From contig NZ_NPDD01000129.1 in the NCBI RefSeq assembly GCF_002272245.1, forward strand, positions 37,322 through 101,321: a stretch of 64,000 bases of DNA, read 5' to 3'. This document shows, in pieces, positions 51,995 to 60,151 of this stretch (its first letter is position 1; every line of letters starts with the position of its first letter). The notes below the pieces were generated by a model. It was not told where the DNA came from and did no database searches. It saw nothing but the letters and a program-made list of their open reading frames with translations. A program made the translations under genes and the position numbers. The stretch comes from Bacillus sp. 7884-1. Its GTDB lineage: Bacteria; Bacillota; Bacilli; Bacillales; Cytobacillaceae.

Positions 51995-52350
51995 TGAAGA
52001 TTGTTATTGGAGGACAGGTTGATAAAAAGGAAATTGAGCAATTAATTAAGGGGCTGGACAGCTCGATTACGACGATGGTTAAATCCGATCTTGAGGCAGC
52101 GATGGCGGTTAAAACTGGTCAGGCTGATTATTATGTCGGCGCCTGCCATACTGGAGGCGGGGGTGCGCTGGCGATGGCGATTGCCCTATTAGGAATGCCA
52201 AATTGTGAAACCGTTTCAATGCCTGGACACCAGCCATCGGCTGGGAAAATTGAAAGTGCTGTAAAGGCAGGGAAAAAAGCGTTTGGATTTACGGCTGACC
52301 ATAAGGATCAGGCTGTCCCTATGATTATCAATGCATTGAAAAATAAATAG
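51994..52350 (+). CDS. yhfU: YhfU-like DUF2620 protein
   Basis: A 118-residue DUF2620 protein. Conserved features are MKIVIGGQVDKKEIEQL, the glycine-rich GACHTGGGGALAMAIALLG and MPGHQPS. The fold resembles a small Rossmann-like or PTS IIB-like unit; function unknown. It is always next to the YhfT membrane protein in yhf clusters as far as I recall, so the two may make one transport unit. Confidence 0.85.
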   Translation: MKIVIGGQVDKKEIEQLIKGLDSSITTMVKSDLEAAMAVKTGQADYYVGACHTGGGGALAMAIALLGMPNCETVSMPGHQPSAGKIESAVKAGKKAFGFTADHKDQAVPMIINALKNK

Positions 52351-52376
52351 AAAAATAGGGTATAGGGGGAAAGAAC

Positions 52377-53669
52377 ATGGAAATGGCGTTTATTATTTTG
52401 ATTGGTGCGATTGCTGCCATATTGGCAAATAGAAGTATTGCGGTTTTTAATGATGGGCTTCGTCCAATTGTCTCCGAGCACGTAGAAGGACGGATGACGA
52501 GAAGAGACCTTGGCTTTACAGCCTTTGCGATGAGCTTCGGACTTGTCATTGGCTTTGGAATACCGTTCACCCTTTCCGCTAGTATTATCCTTGTTCATAG
52601 TATTTTACTAGGAACAGATATTATCGGTTTAATGACTCCAAAGAATAAATGGGGAACGCCGCTTGCAGCACTTATTGGCGGTGCTTATGGAGCAGGCTTG
52701 TTAGTAGGATTGGAAGGTTTTGTCAAGCTGTTTGATTACCTGCCGCTTAACTTCCTAGAAGCAATGGGAGGCGTTGGAGCACCTGTTGTTGTTACATTCA
52801 TGGCATTCCCTGCACTGGCGGTAGCGATGCAGTTTAGTGTCAAAAAAGGTGTTATCACATTTATCGTTGCTGCACTCGTTCGACAGCTGGCTGTTTGGTT
52901 AAATGGTACGGAAGTTTTAAATTTCTCTGGTACTCCTGTGGTACTGAACCAAGAAGGTATGGCACTGATTGCCGGTATGATCTTTTTAGTTGTATTTGCG
53001 ATGAAGGAAAAAGCAGAGGAGGGCGCTGGTGTAAATTTAGCAGCGATATTCAGTGATAAGGTTGCGAAAATCAGAAAGAATGTTGTGTTCTTTATGGTCA
53101 TCGGTGGATTAATTGCTGCGGCAACAAACCTCGCGATTATGGCTGGAGATCCTATTTCGTTGCAGTTATTAGCTGAAGGTAAAGGGTCTGAGGCTGGTTT
53201 GGCCGCTGCAGCACGTGCACTTGGATTTATTCCGCTTGTGGCAAGTACCGCCATTGTTACTGGGGTATACAGCCCAGTAGGGTTCACACTCATCTTCGTT
53301 GTCGGCTTCTTTGCACCGAATGTATGGGTTGCTTTAGTAGTCGGAGCGATCATCATCGCTTTAGAAGTATTACTATTAAGCTCCATTGCTAAGTTCCTAG
53401 ATAAATATCCTGGTATCCGTAATTCTGGTGAAAACATCCGCGGTGCGATGACGAAGCTTCTTGAAGTAGCGCTATTAATCGGTGGTGCGAATGCTGCCAA
53501 TACGATTGCTCCAGGATTTGGTTTCTTCTTCATTGCTGGTTTCTACCTGCTAAATGAAATTGCCGGACGTCCGATTGTCCGTATGGCTGTAGGTCCTGTA
53601 GGTGCCATCGCTGTTGGGATTATCGCCAATATCCTTGTTGCGCTTGGATTAATGGTCATTCCGCAATAG
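52377..53669 (+). CDS. yhfT: YhfT-like membrane transport protein
   Basis: A 430-residue, very hydrophobic protein with about 10-12 helices and family segments such as NDGLRPIVSEHVEGRMTRRD, GIPFTLSASIILVHSILLGT and FGFFFIAGFYLLNEIAGRP. It is the probable importer of the substrate of the yhf pathway. AGGGGGAAAG precedes the ATG. A GGCCCT hairpin follows its stop. Confidence 0.88.
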   Translation: MEMAFIILIGAIAAILANRSIAVFNDGLRPIVSEHVEGRMTRRDLGFTAFAMSFGLVIGFGIPFTLSASIILVHSILLGTDIIGLMTPKNKWGTPLAALIGGAYGAGLLVGLEGFVKLFDYLPLNFLEAMGGVGAPVVVTFMAFPALAVAMQFSVKKGVITFIVAALVRQLAVWLNGTEVLNFSGTPVVLNQEGMALIAGMIFLVVFAMKEKAEEGAGVNLAAIFSDKVAKIRKNVVFFMVIGGLIAAATNLAIMAGDPISLQLLAEGKGSEAGLAAAARALGFIPLVASTAIVTGVYSPVGFTLIFVVGFFAPNVWVALVVGAIIIALEVLLLSSIAKFLDKYPGIRNSGENIRGAMTKLLEVALLIGGANAANTIAPGFGFFFIAGFYLLNEIAGRPIVRMAVGPVGAIAVGIIANILVALGLMVIPQ

Positions 53670-53694
53670 TTTTTGAAAAATAATTGCTGTTTGG

Positions 53695-53713
53695 GGCCCT
53701 CGTTAGTAGGGCC
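53695..53713 (+). promoter_or_regulatory. Intercistronic hairpin between yhfT and php
   Basis: GGCCCT-CGTTAGT-AGGGCC with only a short TTT after it. Probably an mRNA-stabilising or partial attenuator hairpin rather than a full terminator. Confidence 0.5.
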
Positions 53714-53756
53714 TTTACAACTAACTCACATCAGAGGAAACGGAGTGGAACAACAC

Positions 53757-54671
53757 ATGATACAAACCGTTCTTGGAAAAATTTCTCCTGAAGAATTTGG
53801 AATTTGTGCCGCACATGAGCATCTTTCAATCGATTTATCAAGAATCAAAAAAGACCCTGATACCATTTTAGATGACGAACAAGGCATGATAGAGGAACTT
53901 GAAGACTTCTACCGCTTAGGCGGCAGGTCAATGGTCGAGGTTACCAATGACGGCATGGGCCGAGATGTACTGCGTTTAAAGAGATTAAGTGAAGCGACAG
54001 GCGTTCATTTGGTTACATGTACTGGTTTTTATAAGGATCCTTTCATTCCTGAATTTACACAAGGGTGGGCAGCAGAGCAGTTTGCAGCGCATTTTATCAA
54101 GGAAGCAACAGAGGGAATCGGTGATACCGGAATCCTGCCGGGGGTTATTGGCGAAGTAGGTACGAGTCATAATGAAATCAAGCCAATTGAAAGGGAACTG
54201 CTGATTGGAGCAGCTCTCGCTGGAAAGGCAACAGGTCTTCCTGTTACCACTCACACGACACTTGGAACACTTGGGTACGAGCAGGTTCAGCTCCTTACAG
54301 AATATGGGCTTCCGGTTGACCAGATTATTATCGGGCATCAGGATTTGAATGCCAATAAGAATGAAGTACTGGCAGTATTAGAAACCGGCGCGTACATTGC
54401 TTTCGATACGATTGGTAAAGTGAATTATCGTCCTGATGAAGAGCGAGTGGAGTTTTTGCTTGATTTTATTAAGCTTGGATTTGAAAAACAGATTCTCTTG
54501 TCAGCTGATTTAACGCGCAAATCACATTGGAAAAAGCATGGAGGCCCTGGGTATGGACTGGTCCTTGAGGATTTTATTCCAAAAATGAAGGCGGCGGGCA
54601 TTTCACAGGAATTGCTTGATCAATTTTTCATCGTCAATCCATCTAGAGCTTTTCAGGTAAGGGAGCGATAA
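53757..54671 (+). CDS. php: Phosphotriesterase-homology protein (Php/YhfV)
   Basis: A 304-residue amidohydrolase-superfamily protein of the phosphotriesterase homology type. Metal ligands can be followed: HEHLSIDLS (HxH), Glu in GVIGEVGTSHN where phosphotriesterase has a carboxylated Lys, His in VTTHTTLGT, His in IIGHQDLNAN, and Asp in LLSADLTRK. It probably hydrolyses a lactone or phosphoester intermediate. A GTG at 53745 has better ribosome-site spacing (AGAGGAAA) and is an alternative start. Confidence 0.88.
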   Translation: MIQTVLGKISPEEFGICAAHEHLSIDLSRIKKDPDTILDDEQGMIEELEDFYRLGGRSMVEVTNDGMGRDVLRLKRLSEATGVHLVTCTGFYKDPFIPEFTQGWAAEQFAAHFIKEATEGIGDTGILPGVIGEVGTSHNEIKPIERELLIGAALAGKATGLPVTTHTTLGTLGYEQVQLLTEYGLPVDQIIIGHQDLNANKNEVLAVLETGAYIAFDTIGKVNYRPDEERVEFLLDFIKLGFEKQILLSADLTRKSHWKKHGGPGYGLVLEDFIPKMKAAGISQELLDQFFIVNPSRAFQVRER

Positions 54672-54674
54672 AAT

Positions 54675-55811
54675 ATGACAACATATAATCGGGCGGAATT
54701 AAAGTATGCCTATTCCGTTTTGCCTAGTTTATCCATAGAAGAAGCACAGGAAAAACAATTTAAATTGGTTCATATGATGAGCCGCCATTTTGAAGGGAGA
54801 CAATTCCTTTCCATGGGTGACCTTGGGGTGGCTCCTAAATATAAGCGGCCGGAACAGACCTATCTTGTTGAAAGAGTGTTAGCTGATTTCTTTGGAACAG
54901 AAGATTGTGCCCTGGTTCGCGGTGCCGGCACAGGCGCGATTCGAAACATTTTAAGTATGCTTTTATCGGCAGGAGAGCAGATGTTCATTCACACCGCTCC
55001 TGTTTATACCACGACAAAAGAAACGATTAGGATACTAGGGATTAAAACAGTTGGTGCAGATTACAATGATTTGGACAGTGTTCGTGCGGCGATTCGAAAT
55101 CATCCTGATGTAAAAGTGTTTTATGTCCAGCATGCCCGTCAGCAGCCAACGGACCATTACCATCTCGAAGACGTGATTAAGACCGTTAAAGAGGAACGAC
55201 CTGATCTGCCAATCGTCGTTGATGATAACTATTGTGCAATGAAAATGAAGGGAATTGGTGTAGAGCTGGGGGCTGATTACTCTACTTTCTCCGGTTTTAA
55301 ACTGCTTGGGCCTGAGGGGATTGCTGTTATAGCAGGGAAAAAGGAAGGTATTGAACGCGTTCATCAGTATAACTACTCCGGGGGCGGACAGGTACAAGGC
55401 TATGAGGCGATGGAAATGCTGCGGATGATGACCTTTGCTCCTGTATCTCTTGCGATTCAAGGGGAGCAAGTGGAAAAACTTTGTCAGGAATTGAATGAAG
55501 GAGCCGTTGCTGGAATTCGTGCTGCGTATATCACCAATGCGCAATCGAAAAACGTAATTGTCGAGCTTGAAGATCCCATTGCACAAGAGGTCATAAAATT
55601 AAGTGACACTCATGGTGCAGCGACGCATCCAGTTGGAGCGGAATCAAAATACGAAATTATACCGATGATCTACCGCGTTTCTGGAAGCTTTCTGGAAGCA
55701 CAGCCTGAATTAAAAGAATATGGACTGCGGATTAATCCGATGAAATCAGGTGCCAGCACGATTATTGATATTTTACAAAAAGTAATTCCTTTAGCTAAAG
55801 AAAACAAATGA
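54675..55811 (+). CDS. yhfS: YhfS-like PLP-dependent aminotransferase-fold enzyme
   Basis: A 378-residue fold-type I PLP enzyme. The cofactor Lys is in STFSGFKLLGPEG, the Asp in IVVDDNYCAMK, and ALVRGAGTGAIRNIL binds phosphate. E. coli YhfS is the close relative by context. It may act as a transaminase, lyase or cystathionine-type enzyme; no substrate is established from sequence. Starts three bases after the php stop. Confidence 0.87.
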   Translation: MTTYNRAELKYAYSVLPSLSIEEAQEKQFKLVHMMSRHFEGRQFLSMGDLGVAPKYKRPEQTYLVERVLADFFGTEDCALVRGAGTGAIRNILSMLLSAGEQMFIHTAPVYTTTKETIRILGIKTVGADYNDLDSVRAAIRNHPDVKVFYVQHARQQPTDHYHLEDVIKTVKEERPDLPIVVDDNYCAMKMKGIGVELGADYSTFSGFKLLGPEGIAVIAGKKEGIERVHQYNYSGGGQVQGYEAMEMLRMMTFAPVSLAIQGEQVEKLCQELNEGAVAGIRAAYITNAQSKNVIVELEDPIAQEVIKLSDTHGAATHPVGAESKYEIIPMIYRVSGSFLEAQPELKEYGLRINPMKSGASTIIDILQKVIPLAKENK

Positions 55812-55854
55812 TGATTTTTCAACTAGATACCCGTAAAGAAAGGGGGAAGCTTCT

Positions 55855-57015
55855 GTGTTTCTGAATGTTACCAAACGTAGGAATCCAAAACTGATTCAAG
55901 CTGGTGTAACGCTGCATCAAAGCGGGGAAATACCTCCGAATACGTATGTGATTGACTTGGATCTTTTAAAAGAGAATGTGGAAGCATTGGTTCGGACGGC
56001 GAGCAAACATGATTTTCAGCTCTATTTCATGAGCAAGCAGCTAGGAAGACTCCCCATTATTGGCCAGTTTATTGCCGAGTCTGGTATTAAAAAGGCGGTG
56101 GCAGTGGAGTTTGATGAAGCGAAGACGCTAGCGGATGGAGGGGTTGCAATCGGCAATGTCGGCCATCTTGTCCAGCCAGGGAAAAACCAATGGCCAGAGG
56201 TTTTGTCGTGGAACCCGGAAGTGGTCACACTATTTTCCTATGACCGTGCTTGCCAGCTTTCTTTAGCAGCGGAAAAGTCCGGGAAAGTCCAGGACGTGAT
56301 TCTGAAGGTTTATCGACCAACAGATATGATTTATCCTGGGCAGGAAGGCGGTTTTCTGTTAAACAAACTAGCTGGGGAGGTAGAGCGGCTAAAGAACCTT
56401 CAGGGGATTTCTGTGGTTGGTGTCACAACCTTCCCGAATTTCCAGCTGGCTGCAGACAAAACCAAAATGGTGCCGACTCCTAATTTTGAAACCTTATTAC
56501 AGGCTAAAAAGGTCCTTGAAGACCATGGCATAGAAGTGAAGCAGGTGAACGGGCCAAGTGCTACGAGCTGTGAAACGATTCCATTTTTAGCAGAGCAGGG
56601 TGTGACACATGGTGAACCAGGACATGCTCTTACTGGAACGACCCCTCTGCATGCTTATTATGACCTTGCAGAGAAGCCGGCTATTGCTTATGTAACAGAG
56701 GTTTCGCATGAAGATGAAGATCATTATTATGTGATTGGCGGAGGCTATTATGGTCGTTCGAATCTCACGGGCTGCCTTGTAGGCAATAATGAGGACACCA
56801 TCTTGGATCAGTATGTACCTGCGATTGAACCTTCACCAGAGGCAATTGACTATTATGGAGCCATCGAAAAGCCAGAGGGTTTTTCGATTACGGCAGGTGA
56901 TACAGCTGTTTTCTCCTTTCGAACACAGGTGTTTGTGACGAGAGCACATGTTGCGCTTGTTAAAGGAATCCAAAGCGGCATGCCGGAATTGGTTCACTTT
57001 GAAAGGAAATGGTAA
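55855..57015 (+). CDS. yhfX: YhfX-like PLP-dependent racemase-fold protein
   Basis: A 386-residue protein with the alanine-racemase N-terminal barrel. The PLP Lys is likely in LYFMSKQLGRLP, with EFDEAKTLADGG, GVTTFPNF and VIGGGYYGRSNLTG downstream. It probably racemises or deaminates an amino-acid-like intermediate. GTG start (ctgtGTTTCTG context) behind AAAGGGGGAAG. Its end overlaps the next gene's leader. Confidence 0.85.
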   Translation: MFLNVTKRRNPKLIQAGVTLHQSGEIPPNTYVIDLDLLKENVEALVRTASKHDFQLYFMSKQLGRLPIIGQFIAESGIKKAVAVEFDEAKTLADGGVAIGNVGHLVQPGKNQWPEVLSWNPEVVTLFSYDRACQLSLAAEKSGKVQDVILKVYRPTDMIYPGQEGGFLLNKLAGEVERLKNLQGISVVGVTTFPNFQLAADKTKMVPTPNFETLLQAKKVLEDHGIEVKQVNGPSATSCETIPFLAEQGVTHGEPGHALTGTTPLHAYYDLAEKPAIAYVTEVSHEDEDHYYVIGGGYYGRSNLTGCLVGNNEDTILDQYVPAIEPSPEAIDYYGAIEKPEGFSITAGDTAVFSFRTQVFVTRAHVALVKGIQSGMPELVHFERKW

Positions 57016-57017
57016 GG

Positions 57018-58208
57018 ATGGCAAAAGTAATTTTACTTGTATTGGATAGCTTCGGGATTGGGGCAATGGACGATTGTGAAGACTTTAACCCAACTGACTG
57101 CCATGCCAATACCTATAAGCATATTAGAGAACGTGTTAACTTTTTAAATATCCCTACTTTATATGGGCTGGGTCTCGGGACTCTTGTAGACGGACAGGAT
57201 GCACCTTTGAATGCCTTTGGATCCTCTGCTCTTGCCCATCACGGAGCAGATACGTATTTAGGACATCAGGAAATTGCAGGAAGCTGCCCAAAATGTTCGA
57301 ACAAAAGGTTAATGAGCGATATTCATGGTATGCTCGCTGATGCATTAAGTGAGGCAGGATATCATGTGGAATACCCATGGAGTGATCGACCGGTATTACT
57401 CGTAAATGGTGCATGTGTCATCGGGGATAATCTCGAATCTGCCGTTGGAAACATTATTAATTTAACAGCTGATTTTAAAAAAATGCCTTTCACAGAATTA
57501 AAAGAAGTGGGAAAAGTAGTCCGTCAGCACGTTGATACAAGCCGAGTGATTGCCTTTGGAGGACCTTATACATCGATTGAGCATATCCTTTCTACCGTTC
57601 ATGAGAAAAACCCTGGACAGTGGGGAGTGGATGCGCCAAAAGCCAAGGTATACGGAAAAGGCTATGAGGTTTATCATATGGGCTACGGTGTAAACATTGA
57701 TGGGCAATTCCCGATGATTGCGGCCCGAAATGGATTAAAGGTTTATAGAATTGGAAAAACGGCTGATGTCTTGCATGGGGAAGGCCCTTCCTATCCGATC
57801 GTAGATACAGATGAAGTTTTAAGAGTTTTAGAGGAAACGTATTTGAATGAAAGTGGAGAGGCAGCATTCCTTGTGAATGTACAAGAAACCGATTTAGCTG
57901 GTCATTCTGAGGATGCAGAGTGGTATGCAAAACTATTAAATACCACAGACCAGTGGCTGGCGAAATTCCTGCCCAAGATGGAAGAAGCAGATATCCTCCT
58001 CATCATGGCAGATCATGGGAACGATCCAACCATCGGGCACTCCAATCACACACGAGAATATGTACCATTAATGATCGCGGGCCACAAGGTCAAAGCTGCC
58101 GATATTGGCAGAAGAAACTCGATGGCTGATGTTGGAGCCACACTAAGTGAATTCTTTGGACTTCCTCAGACAGAAGAAGGGGAAAGCTTTTACAAACAAA
58201 TCCTTTAG
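57018..58208 (+). CDS. yhfW: YhfW-like phosphomutase (phosphopentomutase family)
   Basis: A 396-residue alkaline-phosphatase-superfamily mutase. Metal motifs are VLDSFGIGAMDD at the N-terminus and MADHGNDPTIGHSNHTRE toward the C-terminus, with QETDLAGHSED in between, as in phosphopentomutase (DeoB). It would interconvert phospho-sugars or similar phosphoesters in the yhf pathway. A nearer ATG at 57009 overlaps the previous stop; 57018 has better spacing to AAAGGA. Last gene of the operon. Confidence 0.87.
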   Translation: MAKVILLVLDSFGIGAMDDCEDFNPTDCHANTYKHIRERVNFLNIPTLYGLGLGTLVDGQDAPLNAFGSSALAHHGADTYLGHQEIAGSCPKCSNKRLMSDIHGMLADALSEAGYHVEYPWSDRPVLLVNGACVIGDNLESAVGNIINLTADFKKMPFTELKEVGKVVRQHVDTSRVIAFGGPYTSIEHILSTVHEKNPGQWGVDAPKAKVYGKGYEVYHMGYGVNIDGQFPMIAARNGLKVYRIGKTADVLHGEGPSYPIVDTDEVLRVLEETYLNESGEAAFLVNVQETDLAGHSEDAEWYAKLLNTTDQWLAKFLPKMEEADILLIMADHGNDPTIGHSNHTREYVPLMIAGHKVKAADIGRRNSMADVGATLSEFFGLPQTEEGESFYKQIL

Positions 58209-58370
58209 AATTTTATGTAATTTAAGTTGAGCACTTACTCTTTGATTGAATTGGTCAAAACCTTCAAGGAAACCAAATTTTTTATCTAGACGGGCTCCAA
58301 TTTCCTTTTCATGTGTATTATATAGTGTATTGGCATACAGCTCTCTACGCACATGAAAGGAAGTGTTACA

Positions 58371-58544
58371 ATGGATAATATGATTCCGTCAAATACTATG
58401 GGGGCAAATGTACTTCCTCAGCCTCCAATGCATTACGGCTATGCTGCTCCATGTGTTCAAACACGTGGTTGCGATAGTTTTATCATAATAATCGTGTTGT
58501 TTATTTTATTAATCATTATAGGTGCCTTTGCTTTCTGCGATTAA
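58371..58544 (+). CDS. YjcZ-family small hydrophobic sporulation protein
   Basis: A 57-residue protein. A Pro/Tyr-rich N-terminus (PQPPMHYGYAAP) is followed by one C-terminal helix made of FIIIIVLFILLIIIGAF. This is the YjcZ/YhfJ-type family of tiny Bacillus sporulation or spore-envelope proteins. AAAGGAAGTG lies seven bases before the ATG. GGCATACAG 32 bases upstream resembles the -10 of mother-cell sigma factors (CATAnnnT), though no clear -35 was found. Confidence 0.82.
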   Translation: MDNMIPSNTMGANVLPQPPMHYGYAAPCVQTRGCDSFIIIIVLFILLIIIGAFAFCD

Positions 58545-58549
58545 ACAAT

Positions 58550-58630
58550 GGGGCCGTGTGGGGACGTGGGGACGGTTCTTGTGGTCGTACTAGTCAAATA
58601 AAAACCATGAGAACCGTCCCTGTTGGTTCC
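58550..58630. repeat. REP-like palindrome copy 15
   Basis: Left arm GTGGGGACGGTTCTTGTGG and right arm CCATGAGAACCGTCCC with a duplicated GGGGACGT lead-in. Last copy in the window, just after the YjcZ-like stop. Confidence 0.93.
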
Positions 58631-58735
58631 CACTTACATAATTTAAGTAAAATTGATGGCAGTTCGTCCAAACCCTTTTCCAATATTTTAATAAACTAGT
58701 TATATAAGAGTTTGTTAAGAAGGGGAGTAAGGGGA

Positions 58736-59086
58736 ATGAAAGGTAAGAAGAAACACCATCATAAGCATCATCAAGGTAAAGACAAACAAGAAGATAAGGA
58801 AAAACAGAATCAAAACGACAAGCATGATGATTGCAAAAAGCAAGACAAGAATGACAAGCATGATGATTGCAAAAAGCAAGACAAGAATGACAAGCATGAT
58901 GATTGCAAAAAGCAGGACCAAAACAACAAACAAGATCATTGCAAAAAGAGCACGGATAATCAAAACAACAAATGTGGTCAAATGAAAAACAATCATTGCA
59001 ATCATGATGAAAAGCAAAACAATAATCATAATGAACGCAAACAATGCCGGAATATTAATTGTTTATTTACATGTAGATGCTGGTAA
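58736..59086 (+). CDS. His/Cys/Lys-rich repeat protein, spore-coat-like
   Basis: A 116-residue highly charged low-complexity protein. KKKHHHKHHQG near the N-terminus is followed by a 12-residue tandem unit NDKHDDCKKQDK, three near-exact copies and one degenerate copy, then an Asn/His/Cys-rich region ending in NCLFTCRCW. His, Asp and Cys in every unit suggest metal binding or cross-linking. Such proteins occur in Bacillus spore coats; no membrane segment. The ATG is preceded by AGGGGAGTAAGGGG. A longer in-frame start at 58712 adds a few Arg residues and is less likely. Confidence 0.7.
   Translation: MKGKKKHHHKHHQGKDKQEDKEKQNQNDKHDDCKKQDKNDKHDDCKKQDKNDKHDDCKKQDQNNKQDHCKKSTDNQNNKCGQMKNNHCNHDEKQNNNHNERKQCRNINCLFTCRCW
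58814..58957 (+). repeat. 36-bp tandem repeats, four copies
   Basis: Units at 58814, 58850, 58886 and 58922. The first three differ by a few bases and the last has diverged. In-frame, so copy number can change without frameshift. Confidence 0.9.
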
Positions 59087-59089
59087 TGC

Positions 59090-59133
59090 AAAAAAGGGAT
59101 GATTTCTATTTTCTTAGAATCCTCCCTTTTTTT
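59090..59133. terminator. Terminator after the repeat protein gene
   Basis: AAAAAAGGGATGATT pairs with AATCCTCCCTTTTTT (one mismatch), flanked by A- and T-runs. It also serves the minus-strand YmaF gene. Confidence 0.82.
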
Positions 59134-59167
59134 ATTAATGAAAAAATTCACTTGGATAGGTTTGATT

Positions 59168-59542
59168 TTAGAGGCCTGTACTTCCGCCATAATGGTGTCT
59201 ATGTGGCCGGGATCCTTCCACAGTGGTAAAACCATTAAATTCATGATAATGTCCACCATTTCCATAAGGAATGGCAGGGCCAGTTACCCCTTGTATTTGG
59301 TGTCTATGTCTATCATCAACTGAAGTAAACGTGAAATATCTATGGGTATGCGGGACCCCAGTAGGTGCCGGTTCGGTCTGTCCGGCGTATTGATGGCTGT
59401 GTCCGTCGTCAAAAGATGTAATGCCGCTAAATCCATGAGCATGAACGGGCCTTCCATCCCAGGAAGTTATATAAAGTCGATGGGAATGCATTGGGTCTGA
59501 ATCATCTGAAGCATACATAAAGCCAGAAACAGGGATATCCAT
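59168..59542 (-). CDS. YmaF-family His-rich protein
   Basis: A 124-residue YmaF-like protein made of short repeats carrying HxH: HSHRLYIT, VHAHGFSG, GHSHQYAG, PHTHRYFT, RHRHQIQG, HYHEFNGF, and a terminal HRHHYGG. The regular spacing of His pairs suggests a metal-binding beta structure. AGGAGTG is placed before the ATG on this strand. Function unknown; related genes are found in sporulating Bacillus. Confidence 0.82.
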   Translation of the reverse strand: MDIPVSGFMYASDDSDPMHSHRLYITSWDGRPVHAHGFSGITSFDDGHSHQYAGQTEPAPTGVPHTHRYFTFTSVDDRHRHQIQGVTGPAIPYGNGGHYHEFNGFTTVEGSRPHRHHYGGSTGL

Positions 59543-59599
59543 GAGTCATCACTCCTAAAAAGCTTTTTAACACATTATTCAACCTCTTTTACATTTGTG

Positions 59600-59770
59600 C
59601 TATTGCCCATTATGAAAGGCATTGCGGATATCCTCGTTTAGGGATGCAGGTTTCGATCTATTTTTCATAGGAATTTGGGTGATGACCATGTGTTTAAAAG
59701 GGTTTGGGCCATATTTAATCAATCGTTTGTGTAATAGGGGAAAAACAAGGTTTTTGCAAAAGAATGTATT
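59600..59770 (-). pseudogene. C-terminal gene remnant
   Basis: A 56-codon open frame without start codon that reads like protein (KRLIKYGPNPFKHMVITQIP, then NRSKPASLNEDIRNAFHNGQ and stop). It is closed upstream by an in-frame TAA. Family not recognised. It lies in a 609-base gap (59543-60151) otherwise lacking genes but holding two TAATCAAACGTTT motifs. Confidence 0.35.
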
Positions 59771-59899
59771 TTAAAGGGGAAATAACTCATTTTAAGGGGT
59801 TTTACCAAGATAAACATTAAATTCTACCCACCGACCGACAATTTATTTACATGATTTAATAGAGAAAGCTTTCTTAGCGGGGGTTATTCCATTTTTACA

Positions 59900-59913
59900 C
59901 AAACGTTTGATTA
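59900..59913. promoter_or_regulatory. TAATCAAACGTTTG motif, copy 2
   Basis: Reverse-strand copy of the palindrome seen at 28485, in the gap downstream of the tetR gene. Confidence 0.4.
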
Positions 59914-60070
59914 CCATGCCAACGTGGAAGAACCCGTCAAAGATTGTGGAAAGTCGTTTTTATTGGATAAAATTGCAGGATTTTGGGGAAAAAACAAACC
60001 TCCTCCTCGACAAGAAATTCTTTTGAAAGGAGAATAAAGTTCGTTTTTCATAAGGGTTTAGTGGAGTTTA

Positions 60071-60087
60071 AATCAAACGTTTAATTA
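60071..60087. promoter_or_regulatory. AATCAAACGTTTAATTA motif, copy 3
   Basis: Shares 17 bases with the copy at 28485-28502. With copy 2 it brackets a region that may once have been a TetR-controlled promoter. Confidence 0.45.
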
Positions 60088-60151
60088 AGAGGGATTCAAT
60101 CATCTTTTGTCGAAATTGACTTTTTACGAAAGCCAAGCCAGTCTTTAAACA

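Noticed and set aside
58143..58352. Minus-strand frame reading NTHEKEIGARLDKKFGFLEG
   Set aside because: Looks protein-like in its first half but continues as antisense of yhfW, starts with GTG and lacks a ribosome site; at most a relic.
27855..58630. Repeats considered as a CRISPR array
   Set aside because: Copies are kilobases apart, palindromic over their whole length, lack regular spacers, and no cas genes are present.
58715..59044. 109-codon very hydrophobic minus-strand frame
   Set aside because: It is the reverse complement of the His/Asp/Lys repeat gene; its Ile/Val/Leu repeats come from the antisense of Asp/Asn/Lys codons.
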